64,000 nt of DNA. Origin: a virus. The stretch's first letter is position 1, and every line of letters starts with the position of its first letter. Made by a program: the position numbers and the translations under genes. Shown one piece after another: positions 34,694-42,530 of the stretch. Under the pieces are notes generated by a model, which saw nothing but the letters and a program-made list of their open reading frames with translations, had not been told where the DNA came from and searched no databases. The stretch is taken from IMG/VR virus record IMGVR_UViG_3300028569_000018, positions 1 through 64,000 of that record; one strand, 5' to 3'.

Positions 34694-34701
34694 ATATTTA
34701 T
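34694..34701 (+). promoter_or_regulatory. late-type box ATATTTAT
   Basis: TACATATTTATATTAAAG, 14 nt before the endonuclease start at 34716 within the broken helicase locus. Confidence 0.5.
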
Positions 34702-34715
34702 ATTAAAGTAATTGT

Positions 34716-35639
34716 ATGGCTAGTGTAAAAGATGCATGGATTAAAAAGTATGGAGTAGATGAAGGTTTACGTAAATGGAATGTATTACGACCCAAATTTA
34801 ATAGTAACGGTACACCGCCGGCGGGCAAAAACTGCGTTAAATATTGGACTGATTTAGGATACTCTGATGCGGAAGCTATAAAAGAAGTAAGTAGAGTTCA
34901 GCGAGCGCGCAGTCCCAGATGTGTTGAATATTATAATACGAGGGGTATTTTCGACGAACACATGATTGCAGAAAAGATTTCTGAGTTTCAGCGCCGGCAG
35001 TGTCCTAGGTGTATAGAGTATTATATTCATAGAGGAATAGATATCGAAACCGGTAAGCAACTAATCTATAAAATTCAGTCGGAACGTAGTATTAAATCTT
35101 CTAGATTTAATGGAAAACGTCATAGTGCATTATCAAAAAGTAAAATGGCTACTGCGACCAGTATACTTAAACGTCAAGAAATAGAGCTATTAGGTAAAGA
35201 GGAATGGTTAAAACGCAATTTTGGTGATAAAAGTAAAAATAGGGGAAGTTGTATATCAAAGGTTGAGCGGACATTACATACATATGTATTAGACATATGT
35301 AGTATTGACTTTGATATCACACTGAATAAACAAATTCCCGGTACGACATATATCCCGGATATTACTATTGGTAAAAAAATAATCGAATTTAATGGCGACC
35401 GGTGGCACGCCAATCCTAAAATATATTCGGCTGATATGATATTGAATAAACCAGGTGAACAAAGTGTATCGAAATTATGGGAACGTGATTTAATACGCGA
35501 ATCAGCATTAAAATCGTTAGGTTACTCGATTTTAATTGTTTGGGAGTATGATTGGAAACATTCACGTGCTGAATGTGAGATGAAAATTAGAAAATTTATA
35601 TATGATATTGAAGACACGGGTAGTAAAGGAAACGATTAA
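34716..35639 (+). CDS. EDxHD homing endonuclease between the gp41 halves
   Basis: 307 residues. The N-terminal two thirds contain three related segments ending in K/R-C-x-(K/E)-Y-(W/Y) (NCVKYWTDLGYSDAEAI, RCVEYYNTRGIFDEHMI, RCIEYYIHRGIDIETGK), probably DNA-reading repeats. The nuclease domain has KVERTLHTYVLDICSIDF, TTYIPDITIGKKIIEFNGDR, WHANP and GYSILIVWEYDW. It overlaps the C-intein ORF start by 38 nt. It is unlike the uvsX endonuclease in its N-terminal part, so each locus probably captured its own enzyme. Confidence 0.87.
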   Translation: MASVKDAWIKKYGVDEGLRKWNVLRPKFNSNGTPPAGKNCVKYWTDLGYSDAEAIKEVSRVQRARSPRCVEYYNTRGIFDEHMIAEKISEFQRRQCPRCIEYYIHRGIDIETGKQLIYKIQSERSIKSSRFNGKRHSALSKSKMATATSILKRQEIELLGKEEWLKRNFGDKSKNRGSCISKVERTLHTYVLDICSIDFDITLNKQIPGTTYIPDITIGKKIIEFNGDRWHANPKIYSADMILNKPGEQSVSKLWERDLIRESALKSLGYSILIVWEYDWKHSRAECEMKIRKFIYDIEDTGSKGND

Positions 35640-36780
35640 AATTGGCGAACTATTTAACAAACTTCACATCGATAACTCGGTGGATGCCCAACATCTACCA
35701 GATTTTAATATATGGGTAAAAACTCCGTACGGTAATAAAAAAATAATTAACCTGTTTAGGACTGCCCTACAAGAAACATGCACGTGTTACTTCGGTAATA
35801 ATAAAACCTTAGTATGTTCTTTGAAACATTTATTGAAAACTGAGCGAGGTTGGCTTCCGGTTGAATCAATTTGTTCTGACGATATAATTGAAACGGCCTC
35901 CGGAACTACCTATTTAAAATTCTATAAACGACATACCAAACTAGAATCGTTATATGATATATCTGTAGATACTGTTGGATGTTATTATACAAATAATATA
36001 GTATCACATAATTCCACAGCTCTTATGAACATAGGTGCACAGGGATTACGAAAGGGTCTGAATGTAGTATACTTTACCTTAGAGTTATACGAGAATTATA
36101 TTTCACAACGGTATGATGCTATTATCACAGGTATAGCAGCTCAGAATCTAAAATATCACGTAGATGAGATTGAAGCACAGCTGGAAAAGTTACCGGGTAG
36201 ACTTCTATTACAGTATTATCCGACAAAAACGGCATCATGTAATACGTTAAGAGCATATCTCAATAATCTAATTGTCAATGGAACCAAACCGGACATGGTT
36301 TTGGTAGATTATGCTGACTTATTAAAGACCGCGGGTAGAAGCAAGGATTCGCATCACTTAGACCTGGAAAATATCTACGAAGATTTACGTGGATTGGCAG
36401 GTGAATATGAAGTACCGGTGTACACAGCAAGTCAGGCCGGTAGAGCCGCTGCTGACTCAGAAATTATTAGTGGCGAACAAGTAGCCGGCGCATACGCGAA
36501 GATTATGATTGGCGACTTTGTTATATCGTTATCAAGAAAGGTAACAGATAAAATATCAGGTACCGGTAGATGGCATATTATTAAGAATCGGTTCGGCCCG
36601 GACGGATTAACGTTGCCTAGTAAAATAAATATGAGTAACGGCCAAATGCAAATATTCGAAGAAGCTTCTGTGCAGGGTAAAGAAACACAAAAAACTATGG
36701 ATAACGGGCAAGAAGTGCTTAGAAAGACGTTAGCAACTAAATTTAGGGAAATTAACCAAAAACCGGGGGACTTGGGATAG
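35602..36780 (+). CDS. C-intein (137 aa) fused to gp41 helicase ATPase domain
   Basis: 392 residues. Residues 1-137 are the C-intein: KETIKIGELFNKL helix, NIWVKTPYGNKKIINLFRTA, block B-like VCSLKHLLKTERGWLPVESI, block F/G LYDISVDTVGCYYTNNIVSH then Asn137, with Ser138 as +1 nucleophile (codon 36013-36015). Residues 138-392 are the RecA-fold helicase: STALMNIGAQGLRKGLNVVY completes the P-loop, Walker B is MVLVDYADLL, and YTASQAGRAAADSEIISGEQ is a DnaB-family sensor region. It unwinds DNA ahead of the fork after splicing. Confidence 0.9.
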   Translation: MILKTRVVKETIKIGELFNKLHIDNSVDAQHLPDFNIWVKTPYGNKKIINLFRTALQETCTCYFGNNKTLVCSLKHLLKTERGWLPVESICSDDIIETASGTTYLKFYKRHTKLESLYDISVDTVGCYYTNNIVSHNSTALMNIGAQGLRKGLNVVYFTLELYENYISQRYDAIITGIAAQNLKYHVDEIEAQLEKLPGRLLLQYYPTKTASCNTLRAYLNNLIVNGTKPDMVLVDYADLLKTAGRSKDSHHLDLENIYEDLRGLAGEYEVPVYTASQAGRAAADSEIISGEQVAGAYAKIMIGDFVISLSRKVTDKISGTGRWHIIKNRFGPDGLTLPSKINMSNGQMQIFEEASVQGKETQKTMDNGQEVLRKTLATKFREINQKPGDLG

Positions 36781-36787
36781 TAGGTTG

Positions 36788-36795
36788 ATATTTAT
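36788..36795 (+). promoter_or_regulatory. late-type box ATATTTAT
   Basis: TTGATATTTATATCAGCC, 39 nt before the RNR start at 36835. Confidence 0.4.
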
Positions 36796-36834
36796 ATCAG
36801 CCCCACATTTATCACAAGTTAAAACATATTAATA

Positions 36835-39090
36835 ATGCAAAAAGGAAAACAATTCTTAAGTGACCTTAAACTTTACTCAGATTACTTTAAATGGCAACCG
36901 GAGCTCGGTCGATACGAAAATTGGCAAGAAGCAACTACCGACATTGTCGATGGACACGTTAAAAAATACGCCGACATAGATATTAACTCGGATTTAGATT
37001 CAGTTCGTGAATCGCTGAATGACCAGCTTATATTAGCATCACAACGTAACCTACAGTATAGACATACTGAGATTATGAAACATAATATGCGAATGTACAA
37101 TTGTACAACCTTGCATTTATGTAGAAACCGAGCGTTTCAGGAGATATTTTATATAGCCCTTTGCGGCTCTGGAGTCACACCGTCTCTATTAAAGCCCTTT
37201 GTAGATAATTTATCGCACATTAGAAAGCGAACAGAGGGCACGAAAACTTTTGTAATCCAAGACTCTATAGAAGGGTGGGCGGACGCACTCGGGGTTCTAA
37301 TGAGCTCGTATTTTATTGACAAACAACCGTTTAAAGAATATGCCGGGTATGAAATTAAGTTTGATTATTCACATATTAGACCTAACGGGTCATTTATATC
37401 AGGTGGATTTAGAGCACCGGGTCCTGATGGACTAAAACAGTCCTTAGAAAAAATTGAAGTTCTTATTGAAAAGTGGTTATCTAAAGAAGGTGAAGTTATT
37501 CGCCCGATATTAGCATATGATATAATCTGTCATGCCGCTGACGCAGTGTTATCAGGTGGCGTTAGACGTTCCGCATTAGGGATGATTGTCGACCCCAATG
37601 ACCCTGAGATGATTAGTGCGAAAATGGGCAATTGGCGGCAAGATAACCCGCAGAGAGCTAGGAGTAATAACTCGGTATTACTATTACGTGATGGGGTTAC
37701 AAAAGCAGATTTTGAGCATATTGTTAAATTAAATGACGGTGATAATGACATCGGGTTCGTTTTTGGCAACAGTTGGTTTGATGTATTCAATCCTTGTTAC
37801 GAAATCTCGTTCACACCGGTATTAACCACCGTTGATTTAACATCTATTACATATGAATTTCTAAAAGACTTCGTTCAACAGAATGAAGATAGCTTTGGTA
37901 TACAAGGTTGTAACCTTACAGAAATTAATGGTGAAAAATGTACAACTAAACCGAAGTTCCTAAAAGCGTGTAAGGACGCTACTATATTAGGTACTCTACA
38001 AGCGGGTTATACATCATTCCCGTATTTAGGTGACGTAACCGAAGCTCTATTTAAACGCGAAGCATTACTCGGAGTATCTATCACTGGTTGGATGAATAAT
38101 CCTGACTTGTTTAATGCTGAATTATTACGTGAAGGCGTTGATGTAGTTCGTAATACAAACATATTGTGGTCTGAACGGGTAGGAATAAATCAAGCCGCCA
38201 GATTAACTTGTGTTAAACCATCAGGTAATGCCGCAGTGATATTAGGTACAGCATCAGGCTGTCATCCAGACCACGCAGAGCGACTATTTAGAATAATGCA
38301 ACTTAATATGAATAGTGATACCGCAAAATGGTTAGCTGAACATATGCCGTTCTTGTTAGAAAACAGTGTATGGTCTTCGACAAAGAGTGATTATGTAGTT
38401 TTCGTTCCTATAGAAAATCCTAAGGATGGTCTATATAAAAAGGATATGAAAGGTGTTAAGCACTTGGAGTATATCAAACTAATTCAACAAAATTGGGTAG
38501 TACCGGGCACCGTTAAGGAATTAGGTATATCGCCAAAAATCAATCACAATACATCATGTACCGTTATTATAGATGATAAAGATGCCGTAGTAAATTACAT
38601 ATGGGACAATAAAGATTTATTCACCGCAGTCGCATTTATATCTGACTACGGTGATAAGGACTATAATCAAGCACCATTTACTAGTGTATTAGATTTAGAT
38701 ACAATCGTCGCGGAGTATGGTCATGGAGCACTATTCGCATCAGGTCTTATTGTAGACGGCTTACATTATTTCGACCAGAATTTATGGTTAGCGTGCGATT
38801 CAGTTTTAGATAAAACTATCACATTGACGGGTACGAGAGAGCAAGTTCTTCTTAAGAAATATTGGGTAGATAGAGCTAAGAAGTTCGCTAAGAATTATTT
38901 CAAGAATGATTTAAAGCGTGCAATATATTGTTTAAAGGATGTCCACTTATATCATAAGTGGGTATCAATTAATAGACAGTTCCGGGAAGTTAATTTCGAG
39001 AAGATTTTAATTGCTCCGACATTTAAAAACATAAGTGATTACGCCGCAATGAGCTGTGCGGGCGGTAGTTGCGAAATAACAAGTATTTAG
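36835..39090 (+). CDS. nrdJ: class II (adenosylcobalamin-dependent) ribonucleotide reductase, monomeric RTPR type
   Basis: 751 residues, close to the Lactobacillus RTPR (739). Visible landmarks: Cys90 (YNC) and Cys359 (QGCNLTEIN) as the redox pair, NPCYEIS (319-325) with the thiyl Cys321 and Glu323, SGGVRRSALG, and a C-terminal CAGGSC (741-746) relay pair. It reduces ribonucleoside triphosphates using B12 and a thioredoxin-type donor, and a thioredoxin-like gene follows by two bases. Oxygen-independent chemistry would suit variable aeration. No intein is present in this gene. Host-supplied cobalamin is implied. Confidence 0.9.
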   Translation: MQKGKQFLSDLKLYSDYFKWQPELGRYENWQEATTDIVDGHVKKYADIDINSDLDSVRESLNDQLILASQRNLQYRHTEIMKHNMRMYNCTTLHLCRNRAFQEIFYIALCGSGVTPSLLKPFVDNLSHIRKRTEGTKTFVIQDSIEGWADALGVLMSSYFIDKQPFKEYAGYEIKFDYSHIRPNGSFISGGFRAPGPDGLKQSLEKIEVLIEKWLSKEGEVIRPILAYDIICHAADAVLSGGVRRSALGMIVDPNDPEMISAKMGNWRQDNPQRARSNNSVLLLRDGVTKADFEHIVKLNDGDNDIGFVFGNSWFDVFNPCYEISFTPVLTTVDLTSITYEFLKDFVQQNEDSFGIQGCNLTEINGEKCTTKPKFLKACKDATILGTLQAGYTSFPYLGDVTEALFKREALLGVSITGWMNNPDLFNAELLREGVDVVRNTNILWSERVGINQAARLTCVKPSGNAAVILGTASGCHPDHAERLFRIMQLNMNSDTAKWLAEHMPFLLENSVWSSTKSDYVVFVPIENPKDGLYKKDMKGVKHLEYIKLIQQNWVVPGTVKELGISPKINHNTSCTVIIDDKDAVVNYIWDNKDLFTAVAFISDYGDKDYNQAPFTSVLDLDTIVAEYGHGALFASGLIVDGLHYFDQNLWLACDSVLDKTITLTGTREQVLLKKYWVDRAKKFAKNYFKNDLKRAIYCLKDVHLYHKWVSINRQFREVNFEKILIAPTFKNISDYAAMSCAGGSCEITSI

Positions 39091-39092
39091 TT

Positions 39093-39347
39093 ATGAAAAA
39101 GGTAATATTGTTCACAGCAACTTGGTGTAAAAACTGCGAACCAGTGAAAGCCATATTAGAAGGACTTAAGTCCGAAATGGATATTGAAAAGATTGACATT
39201 GATGAAAATGCTCAATTGGTTCAACGATTTAATATTCGTTCGGTACCGACGGTCGTGTATCTAAATTCACACGAGGTTGAAACCCAACGTATATTAGGAC
39301 TTCAACCGAAACAAACATATTTGTCGGCATGGTCCGAAACTAAGTAA
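39093..39347 (+). CDS. thioredoxin-like protein
   Basis: 84 residues from ATG 39093; an earlier in-frame start at 39069 lies inside the reductase gene and is less likely. VILFTATWCKNCEPV gives the C12-x-x-C15 active site, and RSVPTVVYL supplies the cis-Pro motif. It likely re-reduces the C-terminal cysteine pair of the adjacent RNR. It ends 2 nt before the Smr gene. Confidence 0.85.
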   Translation: MKKVILFTATWCKNCEPVKAILEGLKSEMDIEKIDIDENAQLVQRFNIRSVPTVVYLNSHEVETQRILGLQPKQTYLSAWSETK

Positions 39348-39349
39348 TC

Positions 39350-39568
39350 ATGCCTAAATTAGATTTACATGGTGTCAAGTACTTTGATGTAGAAGACACT
39401 ATATTAGATTGGATTCATTTCCAAGAACTACCGGCTGAAATTATTACAGGAAACAGTTCTAAAATGAAAAAACATGTACAAAGAGTTTTAGAAGCGAATA
39501 ATTATTCTTATACTATAGGGGACACAATTAATCAAGGTTATATAAAAGTTACACATTATGGAAGTTAA
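39350..39568 (+). CDS. stand-alone Smr domain protein
   Basis: 72 residues. KLDLHGVKYFDVEDTILDWI, AEIITGNSSKMKKHVQRVLE and GYIKVTHYG give the L-D-x-H-G and T-G-x-x motifs of Smr (MutS2 C-terminal) nucleases. Minimal Smr domains nick DNA or RNA; here it may act in recombination or host mRNA turnover. It overlaps the dUTPase start by 11 nt. Confidence 0.8.
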   Translation: MPKLDLHGVKYFDVEDTILDWIHFQELPAEIITGNSSKMKKHVQRVLEANNYSYTIGDTINQGYIKVTHYGS

Positions 39569-39974
39569 AGTAAAAAAATTAAACAAATCATCCATTATCC
39601 CATCATACGCTAAACAAGGTGATGCCGGATTAGATTTAGTAGCGATATCAAAAGTTCAACATGAAAATCTGGTAGAATATGGTACTGGGCTAGCAATTGA
39701 AATACCTGAAGGGTATGTAGGGTTGATATTCCCGAGAAGTAGCATAAAGAATTATGATTTAAGCTTAACAAACTGCGTTGGAGTAGTAGACAGTGGTTAT
39801 AGGGGAGAAATAAAGGCCTTCTTTAGAACTCACGGAGATACTGCTCATTATAATGTAATGGAAAAAATAGCTCAAATTGTTATAGTACCGTATCCACAGA
39901 TTAAATTGGTCGAAGTAGCTGAACTATCAGAATCTGAACGCGGCGTAGGCGGTTACGGTAGTTCTGGAAAATAG
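39558..39974 (+). CDS. dut: trimeric dUTPase
   Basis: 138 residues with the five motifs: DAGLDLVA (I), PRSSIKNY (II), GVVDSGYRGEIKAF (III), EKIAQIVIVP (IV) and RGVGGYGSSG (V, at the C-terminus). It hydrolyses dUTP to dUMP, protecting DNA from uracil and feeding dTMP synthesis. It is coupled with the RNR-thioredoxin-Smr cluster. Confidence 0.92.
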   Translation: MEVKVKKLNKSSIIPSYAKQGDAGLDLVAISKVQHENLVEYGTGLAIEIPEGYVGLIFPRSSIKNYDLSLTNCVGVVDSGYRGEIKAFFRTHGDTAHYNVMEKIAQIVIVPYPQIKLVEVAELSESERGVGGYGSSGK

Positions 39975-39976
39975 TA

Positions 39977-39984
39977 ATATTTAT
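39977..39984 (+). promoter_or_regulatory. late-type box ATATTTAT
   Basis: GTAATATTTATTACTAAAG, 14 nt before the start at 39999. Confidence 0.5.
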
Positions 39985-39998
39985 TACTAAAGAATAAT

Positions 39999-41324
39999 AT
40001 GCAAATTGATATCGAAGAAATATTACAGGAATGGGGCTATCGTTGTAGACGTGGATACCCGGTATATGGTGACAGCCAAGATATGGTTATTCTACGTGAG
40101 GTATTAGCCGAAATGAATGTAGATGGTGCATTGGGTGATATCAATACTATTATACCAACACTAATATCAGAAGCGCCGTCAGCTATCACATTATATCCAA
40201 AAAGTTTAGTATCGAAGTTGACTGCTGCGGGTAAATTAGAAAAATTTACCGAATTCGTTAATAGTATACCGGGCGGAGATGCTCCGGCAAAGGTATCAGA
40301 CGGTATTACTAGAATATGTGCCAATAAATCATATGAAGACGTACTTGTTAAGTTATTTAAGGCCGGTAAATCATTAAAAGACTTGGTAAAAGTTAATCCG
40401 AGCGAAGGCGTTCCTGGGTTGTTATTCAATGTACGACCATCAGGTACTGGACCGGGTGAAGTACTTATATCATGGGTAATTGAGAATGCGGCCTTCCAAG
40501 GTGGCACTGTATCATATGATATAGATTATGCCGGGGAACATTGGGAAGTAAAATCATTAGTTAAAGCTTCAGGAGGAAACGGTGCGGAACCGATAGACCC
40601 TGCCAATTATGGTAAGATAAGCGGCCAAGCCGGTAAAAAACTTACACAACAACTTCAAGGATTTTTTGAGCATATAATTGACCCGTATTATGACAATAAG
40701 TTACGGGACGGTATAATGGCACTTTCTGAGGACGCTACCGTTAAACATAAATTAGATGCGTTATTGATTGCACTAGAAAGTATGCCAAGAACTTCAGCTG
40801 ATGGTAGTAGATTATTATCGAGTTCAATCGGAGAAATGACATCGGTATTATTTAACAAATTTTACGTAGGGTTAAATGCTATGCACAAGTCGTTACCAGC
40901 ATCAGTAAGAAATACTGCTAAGGCATCGAGAATAGCTGTGAAATCTAGCACGACCGACGCACAATTCTGGATAGACCCGAAAGATGCTGATGATATCACT
41001 AAAAATGCTGGAAAGGATAAAGAGGTAGCAATTAAGGTCGGTACTGAAATCACCGACGAGAATAAAGAAGCGAAAATTTGGTTATCACATTTAATGAATA
41101 ACCAATTCGTAAGAAACCCAGAATCATTTATTACACAATTACGTGAAATACGTGATGGGTTTGCAGTCGGAAAGGCTGGTTTGATTTACATTACTAAAGG
41201 TAAGTTTAATCTAAGTAATTCCATGGAGGATTTCTTCACTTCCGGAATCACACGTGGTACATATCGATTTAGCTTGAAAAATCAAAACAGATACGCAGGA
41301 TATACATACGCTCAAGAACAATAA
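39999..41324 (+). CDS. phage protein with PD-(D/E)XK-like domain
   Basis: 441 residues. The N-terminus (IEEILQEWGYRCRRGYPVYG, VILREVLAEMNVDG) matches a family I recall from marine T4-like phages. Residues about 140-190 read GTGPGEVLISWVIENAAFQG, VSYDIDYAGEHWEVKSLVKA, a plausible nuclease core (E, D, E-x-K). The C-terminus (YITKGKFNLSNSMEDFF) is conserved-looking. It could be a packaged or host-DNA-directed nuclease; its own late-type box links it to virion timing. The nuclease call is by motif only. Confidence 0.6.
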   Translation: MQIDIEEILQEWGYRCRRGYPVYGDSQDMVILREVLAEMNVDGALGDINTIIPTLISEAPSAITLYPKSLVSKLTAAGKLEKFTEFVNSIPGGDAPAKVSDGITRICANKSYEDVLVKLFKAGKSLKDLVKVNPSEGVPGLLFNVRPSGTGPGEVLISWVIENAAFQGGTVSYDIDYAGEHWEVKSLVKASGGNGAEPIDPANYGKISGQAGKKLTQQLQGFFEHIIDPYYDNKLRDGIMALSEDATVKHKLDALLIALESMPRTSADGSRLLSSSIGEMTSVLFNKFYVGLNAMHKSLPASVRNTAKASRIAVKSSTTDAQFWIDPKDADDITKNAGKDKEVAIKVGTEITDENKEAKIWLSHLMNNQFVRNPESFITQLREIRDGFAVGKAGLIYITKGKFNLSNSMEDFFTSGITRGTYRFSLKNQNRYAGYTYAQEQ

Positions 41325-41326
41325 TC

Positions 41327-41357
41327 TTGGTAAGTATCATCTAATTACTTATATTAA
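41327..41357 (+). promoter_or_regulatory. sigma-type promoter (TTG-N20-TATATTAA)
   Basis: TTG 41327-41329, spacer 20, TATATTAA 41350-41357, 5 nt before the queD-like ATG at 41363. Confidence 0.6.
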
Positions 41358-41362
41358 TCATT

Positions 41363-41839
41363 ATGGGACGTTACATTTCTACAAAAATATTCGACAATTA
41401 TTCAGTATCATTACGCCAATGGAAAGCTCAACACTCGCATTGTCAGCTCAAACATGGCTACTCCATTAAGTTCAAGGTATGGTTTGCATCAGTAGAATCT
41501 GATGAGTCGAAACAACTCGATTCCATGGGTTGGATTTTGGATTATGGCGGATTCAAAACAAAACCGACAGGTAACGGTCTTAAGGACTGGATGAATTATA
41601 TGTTCGACCATACGACCTTAATTGAAAAAGATGACCCGTATTTAGATATATTTCAACAAGAAGAACAAATGGGCTTATGCCATTTACGCGTTATGGAGAA
41701 AATGGGAGCAGAATCATTAGCTAAATTAGTATTTGATAAATTTAATGATGTGTTATCAAAAACAGATGCCGGCCGCTGCAAGGTGATTAAGGTAGAATGT
41801 TTCGAAAATGACTCAAATTCATCAATTTACGAAGAATAA
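41363..41839 (+). CDS. queD: 6-carboxy-tetrahydropterin synthase (QueD)
   Basis: 158 residues. HSHCQLKHGYSIKFKVWF carries the Cys and His residues of the QueD/PTPS site, DYGGFK and LKDWMNYMFDHTTLIEKDDP follow, and ECFENDSNSSIY supplies the terminal Glu motif. It converts 7,8-dihydroneopterin triphosphate to CPH4, step two of 7-deazaguanine synthesis. With FolE, QueE and the DpdA-like gene in this window it supports DNA modification rather than tRNA queuosine alone. Confidence 0.88.
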   Translation: MGRYISTKIFDNYSVSLRQWKAQHSHCQLKHGYSIKFKVWFASVESDESKQLDSMGWILDYGGFKTKPTGNGLKDWMNYMFDHTTLIEKDDPYLDIFQQEEQMGLCHLRVMEKMGAESLAKLVFDKFNDVLSKTDAGRCKVIKVECFENDSNSSIYEE

Positions 41840-41841
41840 TC

Positions 41842-41849
41842 ATATTTAT
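41842..41849 (+). promoter_or_regulatory. late-type box ATATTTAT
   Basis: Ends 4 nt before the ATG at 41854; the transcript would be leaderless or start inside the box region. Confidence 0.45.
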
Positions 41850-41853
41850 TAAT

Positions 41854-42393
41854 ATGAAACTTTCGAAAATTGTAAATGAGATTCTATTAGTTGAACGGGT
41901 ATTAACTCTAATCACCCCGGACGATAGAAAAAAGTATTTAGATGTTGTATGGGATATTCTGCAGAAATCATACGAGAAAATCGGCGGGTTTAAATCAGTA
42001 CCGAATAAAGAAGCTCTTATACCAGAAACAAATATTTGGAAGCTAGTACGTAAAGGTAATAAAATTGTCGCTGTCGGACTATATTCTAGTAAAAGTGGTA
42101 GAAAGTGTATAGGCTCAGGTACTGACGGGTCGCCTGAAGGTAAAGCTGCACTGTTACAAATGTGGCTAGATGATACTAAACAAAATAGGTCGTGGGGAGA
42201 AGTATCCGGGGCGGCTGAACATATCAAGTTAAAACAGGGCTATAAAGTTATACCGAATAAGTATGCATCTCAGATACTTAACAAAGACATATTGTCATTG
42301 AATCCAGACGGTGTACATTACACGAGATATATTGGAGGAGCACCGCATGAAAAACTTCTAACGGGACACGTGGAGGGATTAAACTTGGAGTAA
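41854..42393 (+). CDS. phage family protein, GTDGSPEGK/WGEVSGAAEH type, with tag-like N-terminus
   Basis: 179 residues. The N-terminus KLSKIVNEILLVER resembles the short tag of the tail-region family. The body has KIVAVGLYSSKSGRKCIGSG, TDGSPEGKAALLQMWLDD, WGEVSGAAEHIKLKQGYKVI and PDGVHYTRYIGGAPHEKLLT, a family I recall from marine phages; the fold may be GNAT-like. Its late-type box within an early region suits a virion-packaged protein. Function unknown. Confidence 0.6.
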   Translation: MKLSKIVNEILLVERVLTLITPDDRKKYLDVVWDILQKSYEKIGGFKSVPNKEALIPETNIWKLVRKGNKIVAVGLYSSKSGRKCIGSGTDGSPEGKAALLQMWLDDTKQNRSWGEVSGAAEHIKLKQGYKVIPNKYASQILNKDILSLNPDGVHYTRYIGGAPHEKLLTGHVEGLNLE

Positions 42394-42415
42394 TCAAATT
42401 AATTTCTTATCTTTA
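42385..42415 (+). promoter_or_regulatory. sigma-type promoter (TTG-N20-TATCTTTA) upstream of leader RNA A
   Basis: TTG 42385-42387, spacer 20, TATCTTTA 42408-42415. The next feature downstream is the structured leader at 42434, not an ORF. Confidence 0.55.
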
Positions 42416-42433
42416 TAGTATGAGCAAGATTTA

Positions 42434-42500
42434 AACCGAAAGGTTCCCGGGACGGTATTAGTTTGGCGACTCACATTTGTTCCGGGTTTTCTTTTTATTT
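42434..42500 (+). ncRNA. structured leader RNA of HNH endonuclease, copy A
   Basis: P1: AACC-GAAA-GGTT (42434-42445), a GNRA-like capped hairpin. P2: CCCGGGAC (42446-42453) with GTTCCGGG (42479-42486) closing a 25-nt loop, then a T-rich tract to 42500. The loop segment TTTGGC (42462-42467) is complementary to GCCAAA (42516-42521) just before the HNH start codon. A second copy with compensatory changes lies at 48851. Confidence 0.6.
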
Positions 42501-42502
42501 AG

Positions 42503-42510
42503 ATATTTAT
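42503..42510 (+). promoter_or_regulatory. late-type box ATATTTAT
   Basis: AGATATTTATATGTA, after the leader's T-tract and 20 nt before the HNH ATG; conserved with the copy at 48921. Confidence 0.5.
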
Positions 42511-42530
42511 ATGTAGCCAAATTAATACAT

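Noticed and set aside
36835-39090. Intein in the ribonucleotide reductase
   Set aside because: Split inteins are known in nrdJ, but this frame is continuous with all expected motifs and no intein block A or terminal H-N was found.
42434-42530. Group I intron remnant
   Set aside because: HNH genes often sit in introns, but no P/Q/R/S core or split exon could be found; both flanking genes are complete.
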